64,000 bases of DNA, taken from positions 3,688,384 through 3,752,383 of the forward strand of contig NZ_CP009268.1 of assembly GCF_000807255.1 (NCBI RefSeq), given 5' to 3'. Under the pieces are notes generated by a model. The model had not been told where the DNA came from. It was given only the letters and a program-made list of their open reading frames with translations, and did not search any database. Source of the DNA: Clostridium pasteurianum DSM 525 = ATCC 6013. GTDB taxonomy: Bacteria > Bacillota > Clostridia > Clostridiales > Clostridiaceae. The position numbers and the translations under genes are program-made. Below, piece by piece: positions 31,414 through 40,960 of this stretch. Positions within the stretch are counted from its first letter, which is position 1. Every line of letters begins with the position of its first letter.

Positions 31414-32046
31414 CTACTTTATAAAAATATTATATAGATAATTAATATTATATATAGATATTATCTTACATGTAAAACCAACATATGCTATTGTAGATAA
31501 AGCAGAATTTACAGTTCCCCTAGATTTTACTATTGAAAAGCAAACTCTACCTATTGGTAATGGAAATAATAAATCTTCTGGCTTCTCATTTAGAAGATCC
31601 ACTATCATGTGCAAAGCATATCCAAGTCCAAACCAAACAGCAAAACCACCTGCAATTAACCACACACCTAAAGTCATAATAGCCAAGCCAATCAAGCTAT
31701 GCATGTATTTTCTATGACCTGTAATCCTGCCAAGTATTATGGATCCAACTATAAGTACAACTCCTAAAATTTTAAGCTTACCAGGCATATTTATACCAAG
31801 TAAATCCCATATGTTATAATGGAATTTATATGTTAATAATAAATATAACAGTGTCAAAATAGAAATTGCATGAACAGCATCACTAATAATATGTCCTGCT
31901 TTAGATCTTTTAAGATCTGCATCTGTAGCATAAGATCCTATAATACAAAATCCCAATCCTATTAACGCTGTTTTTATATCTACTTTAGGTACTAGTATAA
32001 AAGCAGCTGAACAAATTCCCACTGCCGCATGTGTTTTTCCGGTCAT
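31414..32046 (-). CDS. YdjM-like membrane-bound metal-dependent hydrolase
   Basis: A 210-aa integral membrane protein of the YdjM family. Its motifs are TGKTHAAVG (His near N-terminus), YATDADLKRSKAGH, TGHRKYMHSLIG and ALHMIVDLLNEKPEDLLFP, the conserved H/D residues that suggest a metal site in the membrane. About five hydrophobic helices are present. The start at ATG 32044-32046 is supported by GGAGGAAG. The function of the family is unknown. Monocistronic. Confidence 0.85.
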   Translation of the reverse strand: MTGKTHAAVGICSAAFILVPKVDIKTALIGLGFCIIGSYATDADLKRSKAGHIISDAVHAISILTLLYLLLTYKFHYNIWDLLGINMPGKLKILGVVLIVGSIILGRITGHRKYMHSLIGLAIMTLGVWLIAGGFAVWFGLGYALHMIVDLLNEKPEDLLFPLPIGRVCFSIVKSRGTVNSALSTIAYVGFTCKIISIYNINYLYNIFIK

Positions 32047-32352
32047 TATAACTTCCTCCAAGTCTATTCATAGTACTGTACTTCTCAATTGTAATTAAGA
32101 TAATACCATATAAATGATCGGGAAGTAAGTTATAATTATTACAATTTAGTTATTCAAATACTTTTAGTTACTTGATTTAGAACTCATAAGCTCCTTTAAT
32201 TATCATAATTTATGTAAAAGTAATAAAATTTTTTACCTTCATCCCTAGAAGTTACTTTGCACTTCATGACACGTTTGCTGATATTGGACCAAAAAATTGT
32301 AAAATTAAGATGTTTTACATTGATAGTGAGCAACTATGTGTAATGATTTGAC

Positions 32353-32406
32353 AAAAAAACAACCAGAAATTACTATAATAAAATAGTAATTTCTGGTTGT
32401 TTTTTC
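32353..32406 (-). terminator. Strong terminator of the small ferredoxin gene
   Basis: AACAACCAGAAATTACTAT and its exact complement form a 19-bp stem, with A-run and U-run flanks on both sides. It lies 9 bases after the ferredoxin stop. The region 32047-32350 to its left contains no evident gene. Confidence 0.9.
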
Positions 32407-32414
32407 ACAATAAA

Positions 32415-32588
32415 TTATTCAGCTGAAATTGCACCAAAACCACAAGAATTTAGGCAAGTTCCACAATCTACACAGACACTAGCATCAATTGCATAACTTC
32501 CTTCTTGCATGCTTATACAAGATGTAGGGCAATCACTTTTACAGGCACCACATGCTTGACATTCATCAGCATTAATAACATAAGCCAT
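32415..32588 (-). CDS. 2[4Fe-4S] ferredoxin
   Basis: A 57-aa clostridial-type ferredoxin, the low-potential carrier for CODH and hydrogenase. The two clusters are CQACGACKSDCPTSC and CVDCGTCLNSCGFG; the second has G in place of the usual P after the fourth Cys. AAGGAGGTG lies before ATG 32588; the longer in-frame start is unsupported. It has its own perfect terminator, as expected for a very highly expressed gene. Confidence 0.93.
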   Translation of the reverse strand: MAYVINADECQACGACKSDCPTSCISMQEGSYAIDASVCVDCGTCLNSCGFGAISAE

Positions 32589-32923
32589 AGTTAACACCTC
32601 CTTAACAATTATTTTCAAAATCAAAGTAATATATTATAATGTGTATGGGTTTTAACTATATATTAGGTGTGAGTCATAATTCACAAAAGATTGTTAAAAA
32701 ATTATCACAAGCTCATTATATACTATTTCTTCTTAAAATACAACAATTATTCAAAACCAGTATCAAAGATTAAATTTATTTATATTGTCTAAACCCTATT
32801 AATTTCATTCTTATTTTCTAAAAGTTAATAACCACACACTTCTGCCTTTTATTTTAAAAATCTCTCTACTAGTTGCATTGCAAATACGCAAAAATAGGAT
32901 GTCCCAAAATATACCACATTGCC
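32589..32923. other. Non-coding region between ferredoxin and methyltransferase
   Basis: AT-rich, no supported ORF. It holds the ferredoxin promoter and a near-palindrome (TTGTTAA...TCACAA at about 32691) that is close to, but not, a Rex site. Confidence 0.35.
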
Positions 32924-33721
32924 TTATTCTTTTCTCAAAATATCTAATGTATGTGCGCTTGCCCCCAACAAATCTTGTCTTTCACAGGTAGAAAAATGAT
33001 AATCAAGAAAAATTTGAAATGTATCTTCATCCATGGCATTCAAAATAGGTCGCATATAATTAGCTGGTCCATCTGATGCAATTAATTTTATCCTTTCCAG
33101 TTTTACTTCCTCATTTAATTTGTTAATATCTTCAATCCTTACATAATCATATAAATCTTTTGGTTCAGATATAATATGGAAATCATCATTAAGTCTCCCA
33201 TTATCAATACATTCACGAATATTATTTTCCTTAAAACCATAGGTTAATACACTATATTCATTCATACAATATGCTACTAAGATAATCCCTCCAAGTTTCG
33301 TTACCCTTTTTGCCTCTTGTAGTGCTTTTACTTTATCCTCAAATTTATATAAATGGTACATTGGTCCAAACACCAGCGTCATGTCAAAAATATTTTCTGA
33401 AAACCTAGATAAATCTAATGCTGTTCCCTGCATTGCTTTTACTGTACTTCCTTTTGACTTCAAAACACCTAGATTGTGCTTCACTAATTCAATTGCAGTA
33501 ACATCATATCCTTCATTTGCTAATTGTACAGAGTATCTCCCTGTCCCTGCACCAACATCTAATATTTTTACATTCTCATTATTTTCTAAATATTTATGAA
33601 TATACTTCATGGAAGTAATATATTCAACTTGTCCATATTTTCTAGTTAATCTTTTGTCCTCGCAAAATTTATTGTAGTACTTCTCCAATTCAATTGTCAT
33701 CTCTTTATTTTCCCCATCCAT
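32924..33721 (-). CDS. Class I SAM-dependent methyltransferase
   Basis: A 265-aa methyltransferase with motif I ILDVGAGTGRYSVQLA (about 53-68), motif II acidic residue VTAIELV, and LVFGPMYHLY. The substrate is not predictable. The start is uncertain: ATG 33721 or an in-frame ATG 21 bases further in. It begins the accessory region, and the island of decayed genes lies to its right. Confidence 0.82.
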   Translation of the reverse strand: MDGENKEMTIELEKYYNKFCEDKRLTRKYGQVEYITSMKYIHKYLENNENVKILDVGAGTGRYSVQLANEGYDVTAIELVKHNLGVLKSKGSTVKAMQGTALDLSRFSENIFDMTLVFGPMYHLYKFEDKVKALQEAKRVTKLGGIILVAYCMNEYSVLTYGFKENNIRECIDNGRLNDDFHIISEPKDLYDYVRIEDINKLNEEVKLERIKLIASDGPANYMRPILNAMDEDTFQIFLDYHFSTCERQDLLGASAHTLDILRKE

Positions 33722-33800
33722 TATTAGAAATTATTAAATATAAAAATTATTCTTTGTATACTTAAATTTCAACTAACAAATATTATACTATATATTTCAC

Positions 33801-34053
33801 TTAAAAATAATATCCATTTAAAAAATCACAATCTTTAATAAACTTTCTAAACTCATTATTTACAGAGCCTAATTAAACTGTGATCTTTCTGCAGCATACC
33901 TGTTTTTAAAATTAAATATCTTTTTAGATATTTTTCAACCGCTTGTCGAAGATGAAATAATACTAACCCATAGTCTGCATTATGTTCATAGAGAATTTTT
34001 GCTCCTTTTAAATCCTTTTCAAAGCATTCTTTATATTTTAAAATATCAACCAT
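33801..34053 (-). pseudogene. HEPN-domain protein, frameshifted remnant
   Basis: The first 65 codons give a clear HEPN start (KDLKGAKILYEHNADYGLVL, FHLRQAVEKYLKRYLI, KDHSLIRLC). A one-base shift near 33860 then moves the continuation (NNEFRKFIKDCDFLNGYYF) to another frame, and it stops early at 33801. No MNT nucleotidyltransferase partner is seen. Inactive by inspection. Confidence 0.7.
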
Positions 34054-34294
34054 ATAGAAGAAATCTATTTAAGCAAGTAGCTAAGAAGCCTGTAATAAGA
34101 ACAGATACTTATATGAAAATATAAATTTCATAATACTGTATGGCCTTTCAAGAGCAAGTTACCTTCCAATGATGATCTGTCTCTGGATATAGAATATCCT
34201 CATCTGCAATTAGATGCATATCATCGGAAACAGGTACAGTATAACCAATAGAAATAACATTATTATCTGGATTCAGTTTCCGTGGATCAATATG

Positions 34295-34402
34295 CTAAAT
34301 CTTCTTGAATATGTATATGATCTTTGCATGCAGTTGCTTCTATTATTTCAACTCCTTTATGTTCACATAATTTTTTTAATTTGGAACCACTTGTGGTATT
34401 CT
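34295..34402 (-). pseudogene. IS200/IS605 transposase (TnpA) fragment
   Basis: The reading KKLCEHKGVEIIEATACKDH followed by IHI matches the IS200 TnpA HUH region (R.LC..KGVEI.E....DH.H). It is truncated on both sides; the downstream 34157-34294 encodes an unrelated-looking fragment ending HHWKVTC. This is a relic only. Confidence 0.55.
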
Positions 34403-34464
34403 AAAACAATAAATCCGTACATCGGATAACGATGCACGGAGGAATCACGGTATGTTTCAAGCAA

Positions 34465-34755
34465 TTATGCCACGCTATAAATCTTTACATCCGGTTCAGT
34501 GCTCCAGAGCGGCTTGAGCCCAACGAAGACATCATTCTGAAACATTGCACTGGACAGGTAAGCCTGCGCGTGTTCTACGCTGTCGAAGCCGTGAAGTACC
34601 TGAACATCCTCGTCACGAATCAGCAGGTCTTTGGTCAGAGCACCTTCAATTGTTTCCAGAAACGGCCCACGATAATCATTATAAACTTTGGCAGCGTCTG
34701 CACGGTTGGCTTCTTCGATTTTCATTGTTATTTCCAAATAAGCATTTACTTTCAT
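34465..34755 (-). CDS. Small ABM-like (ferredoxin-fold) protein, 96 aa
   Basis: The start at ATG 34753-34755 has GGAGG 7 bases before it. The sequence (MKVNAYLEITMKIEEANRAD, then DVQVLHGFDSVEHAQAYLSS) resembles dimeric alpha-beta-barrel antibiotic-biosynthesis-monooxygenase-like proteins; the enzymatic activity is unknown. Codon use is GC-richer than neighbours, suggesting transfer with the adjoining 34.9-36.4 kb genes. Confidence 0.65.
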   Translation of the reverse strand: MKVNAYLEITMKIEEANRADAAKVYNDYRGPFLETIEGALTKDLLIRDEDVQVLHGFDSVEHAQAYLSSAMFQNDVFVGLKPLWSTEPDVKIYSVA

Positions 34756-34944
34756 TGTATTACCTCCAATTTTGTAATATAACTCGTTTTGTTTGCCCGA
34801 GTCTGACATAATTATATTTCAATCACTCCAAGAGAAAAAGATATCCGCAAATTTATGAGTTACTAATAAATTTCATAGTTACTTGCTAATATACAGACAG
34901 CCCTCTATAATAGTGTTACATTCGTTTGAATACAGGAGGTTAAA

Positions 34945-35532
34945 ATGTCGATATCAGTTTTTGGGACAATGTTAGGATATATGTTGGTTTGTTCTTTTAC
35001 GCCCGGCCCTGGAAACATTCTGGCACTAAATACTACAACTCAATTTGGCTGGCAAAAATGAAAACGACTAATTCTTGGCATTTGTGCAGGTTATATCTGT
35101 GTGCAATTTCTTTGTACCTTGTCGGTATATGGATTGAACACTTTTCTCACACCAGTGCTTGCTGTGCTGAAATATATTGGAACAATATATTTGGTATGGC
35201 TGGCAGTAAATATTTTTCGAAGCAAGCCGCTAAAGAATAGGGATGATAGGCAAGCATCCTTTCGAGATGGATTCTCTCTTCAATTTGTAAATATAAAAAT
35301 CTATTTTTATATTATGACTTTGTTGATGGTTTATCTTGTTCCTTATATTAGCACTTTGCCAGGTTTGCTTTTGGCAGGTGTTGGAGTGGTCAGTGTTGGA
35401 AGTGCAGCCTGTTTGACATGGGCATTTCTCGGAATTAAGATGCAGTGCATTTACGGAAAACACTACAAACCCATCAATTTTATATTGAGTCTGTTTTTGC
35501 TGTATTGTGCTTGGGATATTGTAAAGGGGTGA
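34945..35532 (+). pseudogene. LysE/RhtB-family amino-acid exporter, interrupted by TGA
   Basis: It starts with GGAGG and ATG 34945: MSISVFGTMLGYMLVCSFTP then GPGNILAL, the LysE signature. An in-frame TGA at 35059-35061 (after GWQK) interrupts an otherwise continuous 195-codon frame ending at 35532. Relatives usually have Gly there, so GGA to TGA is the simplest change. It forms an operon-like series with the HxlR and GNAT genes. Confidence 0.8.
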
Positions 35533-35538
35533 ATCTTG

Positions 35539-35937
35539 ATGTATCAACATAAAATGGAGGAGGACATCCGGTGTCCGCTTGAATATGGTCTTGAAGTTTT
35601 CGGTGGAAAGTGGAAATCACGAATTATATGCGTTTTGGCTGAAAAAGGCACTTTACGATACAGTGCACTTAGAAAAGAAATGAGCAATATCACAGATGCA
35701 GTTCTGGCGTCCACCCTCAAGGAACTGATTGCAGATGATATTGTGCATAGAAAATCATTCGATGAGATCCCGCCTCGTGTGGAGTATTGCCTCACAGAGA
35801 AGGGCAATTCTGTGGTTCCTATTTTGCAGAGTATTTGCATATGGTCTGGAGCCTATCACAAGGAAGATAATGAAAATACAATGACGCAATGTAAAAAATG
35901 TGACTATAAACAAGGAAAAGGAGGCATTTTCAAATGA
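35539..35937 (+). CDS. HxlR-family transcriptional regulator
   Basis: A 132-aa winged-helix protein: CPLEYGLEVFGGKWKSRIIC, LRKEMSNITDAVLASTLKEL, and PPRVEYCLTEKG. Its tail has CKKC, unusual for the family, possibly metal or redox responsive. It follows the LysE remnant by 6 bases and overlaps the GNAT gene by ATGA, so the three were an operon. Confidence 0.88.
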   Translation: MYQHKMEEDIRCPLEYGLEVFGGKWKSRIICVLAEKGTLRYSALRKEMSNITDAVLASTLKELIADDIVHRKSFDEIPPRVEYCLTEKGNSVVPILQSICIWSGAYHKEDNENTMTQCKKCDYKQGKGGIFK

Positions 35938-36347
35938 AGATTACTTATACGGAGGAAAAAAAATTCACGCAAAAAGAAGTACAGCAATTATTCCTATCTG
36001 TTGGCTGGGTGTCTGGCCAGTATCCAAGTCGATTGTATAAAGCATTGAAAAATTCTTCTACCGTCTTAACAGCTTGGGATGGAGATAAGCTTGTCGGTCT
36101 CGTAAGGGTACTGGATGACAGCGAAATGGTAGCATATATGCACTATGTTTTGGTAAATTCTGATTATCAAGGACAGAAAATTGCTGGAACAATGATTGGA
36201 ATGATTAAGGAAAAATATAAGGATTATCTATATCTTGAAATTATGCCAGAAGACATCAAAAATGCGGCTTTTTATGAAAAGTTTGGATTCAAAATTATGG
36301 AAGATGGCGTAGCAATGCAACTTTGCAATTTTAATAATCAGTACTAA
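35934..36347 (+). CDS. GNAT-family N-acetyltransferase
   Basis: A 137-aa acetyltransferase with the acetyl-CoA-binding segment VLVNSDYQGQKIAGTMIGMI and the C-terminal AAFYEKFGFKIMEDG. AAGGAGG precedes the ATG, which overlaps the HxlR stop (ATGA). The substrate is unknown; small GNATs with HxlR and LysE are typical of mobile detoxification cassettes. Confidence 0.88.
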   Translation: MKITYTEEKKFTQKEVQQLFLSVGWVSGQYPSRLYKALKNSSTVLTAWDGDKLVGLVRVLDDSEMVAYMHYVLVNSDYQGQKIAGTMIGMIKEKYKDYLYLEIMPEDIKNAAFYEKFGFKIMEDGVAMQLCNFNNQY

Positions 36348-36431
36348 CAGTATCCGTATATGCGCTTGCATTTAAATAAGTTAAATTATAATCTTAGTTA
36401 CTAGAAAATAGAGACTGAGGAGGAATTTAAA

Positions 36432-37226
36432 ATGAGAGATGAAACAAAATGTTTACATTTAGGATATGAACCAAAGAATTCAGAACCAAGAGTTATGCCA
36501 ATCGTTCAAAGTATTACATATGTATATGATTCTACAGAAGATGTGGCAGCAGTATTTGATGATCCGATGAAGAGTCTAATTTATTGAAGATTTGGAAATC
36601 CTACAGTAATGGCTGTTGAGAAGAAGATTGCAGATTTGGAAGGAGGTATAGGATCTTTATGCACCACATCCGGTCAGGCAGCTATTTTATTATCAATTTT
36701 AAATATTTGCAGCGCAGGAGATAGTTTTATTAGTGCAACTCAGATTTATGGTGGAAGTATTAATCTCTTTGCATTTACATTGAAGAAGTTAGGAATAGAA
36801 TGTATTTTTGTAGATCAAAATGCTAGTGAAGAAGAAATTAATTCAGCATTTAAAAAGAATACAAAAGCAGTATTTGGTGAGACATTAGCAAATCCAGCAT
36901 TGACTGTATTGGATATCGAAAAATTTGCCAGAATAGCACATGCACATCAAGTACCACTTATTATTGACAATACATTTGCAACACCAATATTGTGCAAGCC
37001 TTTTCTGTATGGTGCAGATATTATAGTTCATTCTACAAGTAAGTATATGGATGGACATGTGGTACAGGTTGGTGGTGTTATTGTAAATAGTGGTAATTTT
37101 GATTGGACAAATGGAAAATTTCCAGACCTCACCGAACCGGATGAATCCTATCATGGAATTTCTTATACTGAAACTTATGGAAAAAGTGCTTATATTGTCA
37201 AAACAAGAATGCAGTTGAAACGATGA
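36432..37226 (+). pseudogene. Cys/Met-metabolism PLP enzyme (methionine gamma-lyase/OAH sulfhydrylase type), broken
   Basis: The start has GAGGAGG and reads MRDETKCLHLGYEPKNSEPR. An in-frame TGA lies just before RFGNPT (position expected Ser or Thr). The remaining frame keeps the PLP lysine motif STSKYMDGH, then ends at QLKR near 37226, about 60% of the usual 400 residues. Traces of the next block (VTGSAA) appear in another frame at about 37242. Multiple lesions mean it is non-functional. Confidence 0.85.
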
Positions 37227-37361
37227 GAATTTAGATAAAGAGAGTTACAGGATCAGCTGCAAAGAGCTAGTCCTTTAAATATCTTAATTAATGCTATAAG
37301 TATTCGGAATACTACATACTTACAAAAGGCTATAAATAATTTCAATCGGAAAGCCTTGATT

Positions 37362-37402
37362 TGGTAGTGATAGTAGATTTGAACCCAGAACCAATGGTTT
37401 TG
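37362..37402 (-). repeat. Degenerate copy of tRNA-Trp 3' half (candidate relic attachment site)
   Basis: The sequence matches 43410-43451 of tRNA-Trp from the CCA end through the T-arm to the anticodon loop in the same orientation: TGG.AG.G..AGTAG.ATTTG, then AACCCA.AACCAATGGTTTTG. There are few mismatches and one gap. A 3'-half tRNA duplicate downstream of the intact gene is the classic footprint of an integrated element. Confidence 0.65.
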
Positions 37403-37739
37403 TTTAGAAGCAGATTATAGATTTCTATAATTTGCTGTAACTGTTGGTATTACTTAATTTATTAACTATTGCCTTCTGCCATAAACTATTACTTTCTGAA
37501 ATTTGTGTGGGAAAAGTGTGATAAAAATTTAGTAAGCTTAATAAGTTAAAACATAGAAAAGTTATAAAATTTAAAATTATATAAAGCCCTATGTATAATG
37601 TCCATATGCTAGATTGCTCCCCTAGTATATGTGCACTATTTTTTATCAATAATTTCAATATAAGCTGTGTAATATGCGGTACAGTTCAGCCTTGATTTTA
37701 TGGTAAAATAAAAATTTTTCAATCATATCCATCTTTAAA

Positions 37740-38285
37740 CTACCTTAACAAATTATCTAAATCTGCTAAGGATAATTTATTGATGATTTCATAACCCTTT
37801 CCCTGTCCCAACGGCTTAACAATGACTGTCCCTATATTTGGAATTTCACCCAAACCAATCCCTTTTGGAAAACTGTGAGCAATAATAACCTTATTACTTC
37901 CTTGAGGCGGTTTGATTTCTAACTCTGACTGAAGAGAGTCTAATATTCTTTTTTGTTTCCAATCAGATAAATTTCCACTCAACTTATAAATTTCAACCCA
38001 AAATGGATCGATTCGAACATTTGCTCTTCTAAAAGCCAATTGTGCCGTTTCTATAGTTCTACAAAAAGGGCTAGTTAGGATGGGATAACTAATAGGAATT
38101 TGCAAACTACGAAGAATTTCTCCGTAGTAAATTGCTTGTCTTCTTCCCACTTCAGAAAGATTTCTTTGGGTAAAACAGTACTGAAAATTTAAATTAGGTA
38201 GATCTTCTCCAACTGTTGCTTCTCCATGCCTAGTATATAGTACATATCCTCCATCTCTAAGTAAATCGAGTAACGATCTTCTCAA
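37740..38285 (-). CDS. Histidine phosphatase (phosphoglycerate-mutase superfamily)
   Basis: About 181 aa. The catalytic phosphohistidine motif is TRHGEAT near the N-terminus, then the second-region TSPFCRTIETA and the second His in VIIAHSFPKG. The start is TTG 38283-38285, with AAGGAG 8 bases before. The substrate is unknown. 37227-37739 between it and the broken lyase holds only decayed sequence. Confidence 0.8.
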   Translation of the reverse strand: MRRSLLDLLRDGGYVLYTRHGEATVGEDLPNLNFQYCFTQRNLSEVGRRQAIYYGEILRSLQIPISYPILTSPFCRTIETAQLAFRRANVRIDPFWVEIYKLSGNLSDWKQKRILDSLQSELEIKPPQGSNKVIIAHSFPKGIGLGEIPNIGTVIVKPLGQGKGYEIINKLSLADLDNLLR

Positions 38286-38303
38286 AATAACTTCTCCTTT
38301 CAC

Positions 38304-38803
38304 GTATACTTTCTATATTACTAATAATGTATGATATTTACCTTAAATTGTTAAGCTAAGAACTGGAACATTTAAATCTTGTATCAGATAGGACTAGTAC
38401 CAGCAACCGTGTCATGTACTGAAAATTCATACACCATATAATGTAAATCACAAAATGCAGCCCACATACGTGTAAAAACAGGCCACATTCTGGAATTAAT
38501 ATCCATCATGTGGCCTTAGTTAGTAGACAATATAAGAAAAGAGTAAATAGCAATCTAAGCAAACTTTTAAACAATTAGCACAAACAGCTGAAAATATAGC
38601 ATAAACGATTCAAAGTAGATTTGATTTTGTAAAGTCAGAGGAACCACAATATAGGGAATAATATTAAATAGAAAATATAATGAATCTCTAAATTAAGTAA
38701 TGTTACATATAAAATAATATTTTTATTAATTTCATTTGTATAAAATAGCCTTATTTTTCACATGCTAAATTTCGTTAAAAGAATTAAATAAAAAGTGTTT
38801 TAA
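38304..38803. other. Non-coding stretch with decayed repeats
   Basis: 500 bp without a supported gene. It has a GGCCACAT motif inverted and repeated around 38492-38515, which may be an insertion-sequence relic. The 3' part is the promoter region of the Cys-rich protein gene. Confidence 0.3.
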
Positions 38804-39160
38804 ATGGGTGTAGCAACTATGACTACAGACAAATATCAAAAATGTATTGATGAATGTAATAAATGTGCTCAAGCGTGTTATGAATACTTTAAAGCATGTT
38901 TAAATGAACCAGATGTTGGGGCAAGAAAGAATTACATAAGCATCTTTGTTAAATGTGGACAAATGTGTCAAATGTCATCAACACTTATATCAATAGATGC
39001 TCAATTTGCAAAAGACCATTGTAAACTCTGTGCTACTATTTGTGATAAATGTGCTCAAGAATGTGCAATGTTTAAAGATGACCATTGCCAAAAATGTACT
39101 CAAGAATGTGGTACATGTGCAGAAGAATGTAGAAAAATGGCTGGTATACAGTATTTATAA
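38804..39160 (+). CDS. Cys-rich four-helix-bundle protein (DUF326/copper-storage-like)
   Basis: 118 aa with about 19 cysteines arranged on helices: CIDECNKCAQACYEYFKAC (about 13-31), KCGQMCQM, HCKLCATICDKCAQEC and HCQKCTQECGTCAEECRKM. This matches small DUF326 proteins, which bind copper(I) inside a helical bundle in the characterised Csp members. An alternative start (38819, MTTDKYQK) fits family N-termini better; neither has a strong ribosome site. No signal peptide, so cytosolic storage is expected. Confidence 0.8.
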   Translation: MGVATMTTDKYQKCIDECNKCAQACYEYFKACLNEPDVGARKNYISIFVKCGQMCQMSSTLISIDAQFAKDHCKLCATICDKCAQECAMFKDDHCQKCTQECGTCAEECRKMAGIQYL

Positions 39161-39410
39161 TTATGTAATATTCGATAACACTGTATTCATATAATATTTT
39201 TTAATTCCCGCCGTTGGGCCATTCTGAATGTTACAAAACTCTGCTGTGTAACATTGAAAATATGAGAAACTACCATTAATCATCGGTTACTTTGCCCATG
39301 GTTACAGAGCTACTGATATTATCCCAAATATGTTATCTCAATCTACACAAGATAGAATATTTGTGTAGATAAGGTTCTCTTAAAACAACTAAAATATAAA
39401 AAATTGGCCC

Positions 39411-39442
39411 CCATTTATAAAAAATTCAGTTTTTATAAATGG
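39411..39442. repeat. Perfect 13-bp inverted repeat
   Basis: CCATTTATAAAAA and TTTTTATAAATGG flank a 6-base loop just before an IS4-like transposase remnant. It may be an old IS end or a terminator of the upstream region. Confidence 0.45.
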
Positions 39443-39470
39443 TGTTTAAAAAATCACAAAAGAAAAATTA

Positions 39471-39569
39471 ATGATGCAAAATGAAATTAAGCATTTATCA
39501 AAACATTTACTAAAATACTTTTCAAAAGAAGAAATTGAAAAGATAGAATATAAAACTAGTAAAGATTGA
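39471..39569 (+). pseudogene. IS4-like transposase N-terminal fragment
   Basis: 32 codons (MMQNEIKHLSKHLLKYFSKE, then EIEKIEY...) resemble the start of clostridial/bacillar IS4-family transposases, which begin with this helical segment, and then stop. The rest up to 39890 is decayed, with no intact frame. Confidence 0.4.
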
Positions 39570-39895
39570 GTGCTTTAAATACCAGTTGTATGAGTTTTAG
39601 AGAATTTGATATGAGTAAATATTTTAATACATTGGAAGAGTTTAAAAAAGGACATGCGTATTAGGTAATTAAATATTATGGTAGTATAGAAAAATATACT
39701 GAAACTATGAAAAAAATCTTAGTAATATCTCAACTATAATGGAACAATATGATAAGTTTAAAAAAGATTATTGGAAGATAGTCTGCGTAAAGTAGATGAA
39801 CTGAATAAAAAGCTTACATCCGACTTAATTAAGAATTAGCCCCCCTTTTTTTAGTTGAGAGGGCCTATTGTTAGAACGATATTTTTGAACCAACA

Positions 39896-40927
39896 TCATA
39901 ATTCATTTTCACAATACAATTGTCCGCAAGCAGCACTAATTTCAGAACCAAATTGTGTTCTAACAGTTACACTAATGCCAGCTTCTAATGTACTACAAAA
40001 TTGTTTGATATCACTTGATGATTGAAATTTAAAGGTTGTTTTGTTCGTAGAATTATAAGGTATCAAACCAAGATGATATAAATGCTCCCATGAACCACGA
40101 TTTTTTAATAAACCTATAACTGCCTTTGCATGTTCTTTAGAATCATTAATCCTTTCAAGCATAATATACGCAAGAAACACTCTTCGTCCTGTATGAATGA
40201 TATGTTCATCTAATGTCTTCATTACCTCATGCAATGGAAATCTTTTATTTATAGGCATTAAATCACTTCGTTGACTTTCAAATGGTGAATGAAGCGAAAA
40301 AGCGAGATTCACTTGTGGAAATTCTTTGGTCAATCTTTGAATTCCTGGTATAACACCAATTGTTGAAATCGTAATTCTTCGTTGACTTAACCCAAATAAA
40401 TTTTCATCAGTCAAAATTTTTACTGCACCAAATAACTCCGGATTTGCAAAAGCCTCACCCATTCCCATAAATGAAATACTGTTCAAGCCATGTTCATTGA
40501 AATAAAAATAAAGTAATTGATCAGTTATCTCATCAGCAGTAAGATTTCGTTTAAATCCAGCATTTCCAGTTGCACAAAAGCGACATCCAAAACCGCAACC
40601 ACATTGAAAAGAAATACAAAACGATTCCCACCCCTGTTTATACTGTAATCGAACAGCTTCTATTCTTTCTCCGTCTGTCAATTCGAATAACAATTTTTGA
40701 GCTTGCTTAGAACTTTGTGAAAAAACAGGTATTACACTAGATACATTATTCCCAAACTTATTTACTAAAGCTATCCTTAATGCCTTTGGTAATATATGCA
40801 TATCATCAAAATTATCTATCCTTTGATGAAAAATAGCTTTTGTAAGCTGTATATATCTATAATTTGGTAAATTTAAATTTGATACTATTTGTTTTATTTT
40901 TTCATATTTTGTTTTTGTCTGCTTCAT
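39896..40927 (-). CDS. Cfr-family 23S rRNA (adenine-2503-C8)-methyltransferase
   Basis: A 343-aa radical-SAM enzyme. The cluster motif is CGCGFGCRFCATG (CxxxCxxC). The SAM segment FMGMGEAFANP has Ala after MGMGE as in Cfr rather than Pro as in RlmN. The C-terminal catalytic Cys is in SAACGQLY. Together with GWESFCIS.QCGC this places it with Cfr, which modifies A2503 and gives resistance to phenicols, lincosamides, oxazolidinones, pleuromutilins and streptogramin A in known members. The ribosome site is GAGGAGG. It is second in an operon behind the Lsa-type gene, with its own leader peptide between. Whether it confers all resistances is inferred. Confidence 0.88.
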   Translation of the reverse strand: MKQTKTKYEKIKQIVSNLNLPNYRYIQLTKAIFHQRIDNFDDMHILPKALRIALVNKFGNNVSSVIPVFSQSSKQAQKLLFELTDGERIEAVRLQYKQGWESFCISFQCGCGFGCRFCATGNAGFKRNLTADEITDQLLYFYFNEHGLNSISFMGMGEAFANPELFGAVKILTDENLFGLSQRRITISTIGVIPGIQRLTKEFPQVNLAFSLHSPFESQRSDLMPINKRFPLHEVMKTLDEHIIHTGRRVFLAYIMLERINDSKEHAKAVIGLLKNRGSWEHLYHLGLIPYNSTNKTTFKFQSSSDIKQFCSTLEAGISVTVRTQFGSEISAACGQLYCENEL

Positions 40928-40960
40928 GTAGGCTTCCTCCTCGCTATTAATAGTTAGGAA

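Noticed and set aside
31176-31424. 82-codon plus-strand frame upstream of the CODH operon
   Set aside because: No ribosome site, composition of random AT-rich DNA (Phe, Ile, Asn, Lys), and it overlaps the end of the YdjM-like gene.
32691-32710. TTGTTAA...TCACAA as a Rex operator
   Set aside because: The half-sites are two bases too far apart and the right half departs from TTAACAA.
34945-37226. In-frame TGA codons as recoding (selenocysteine, or UGA read as Gly/Trp)
   Set aside because: The two genes would need different residues (Gly, and Ser/Thr), no SECIS-like hairpin was seen, and the second gene is also truncated. Simple decay explains it better.
37425-37658. 77-codon minus-strand frame
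   Set aside because: No ribosome site; it lies in decayed DNA behind the broken lyase and has no recognisable pattern.
39896-40927. Housekeeping RlmN instead of Cfr
   Set aside because: The motif MGMGEA (not MGMGEP), the GWESFCIS and CGQLY segments, and linkage to an ABC-F gene with a leader favour Cfr.
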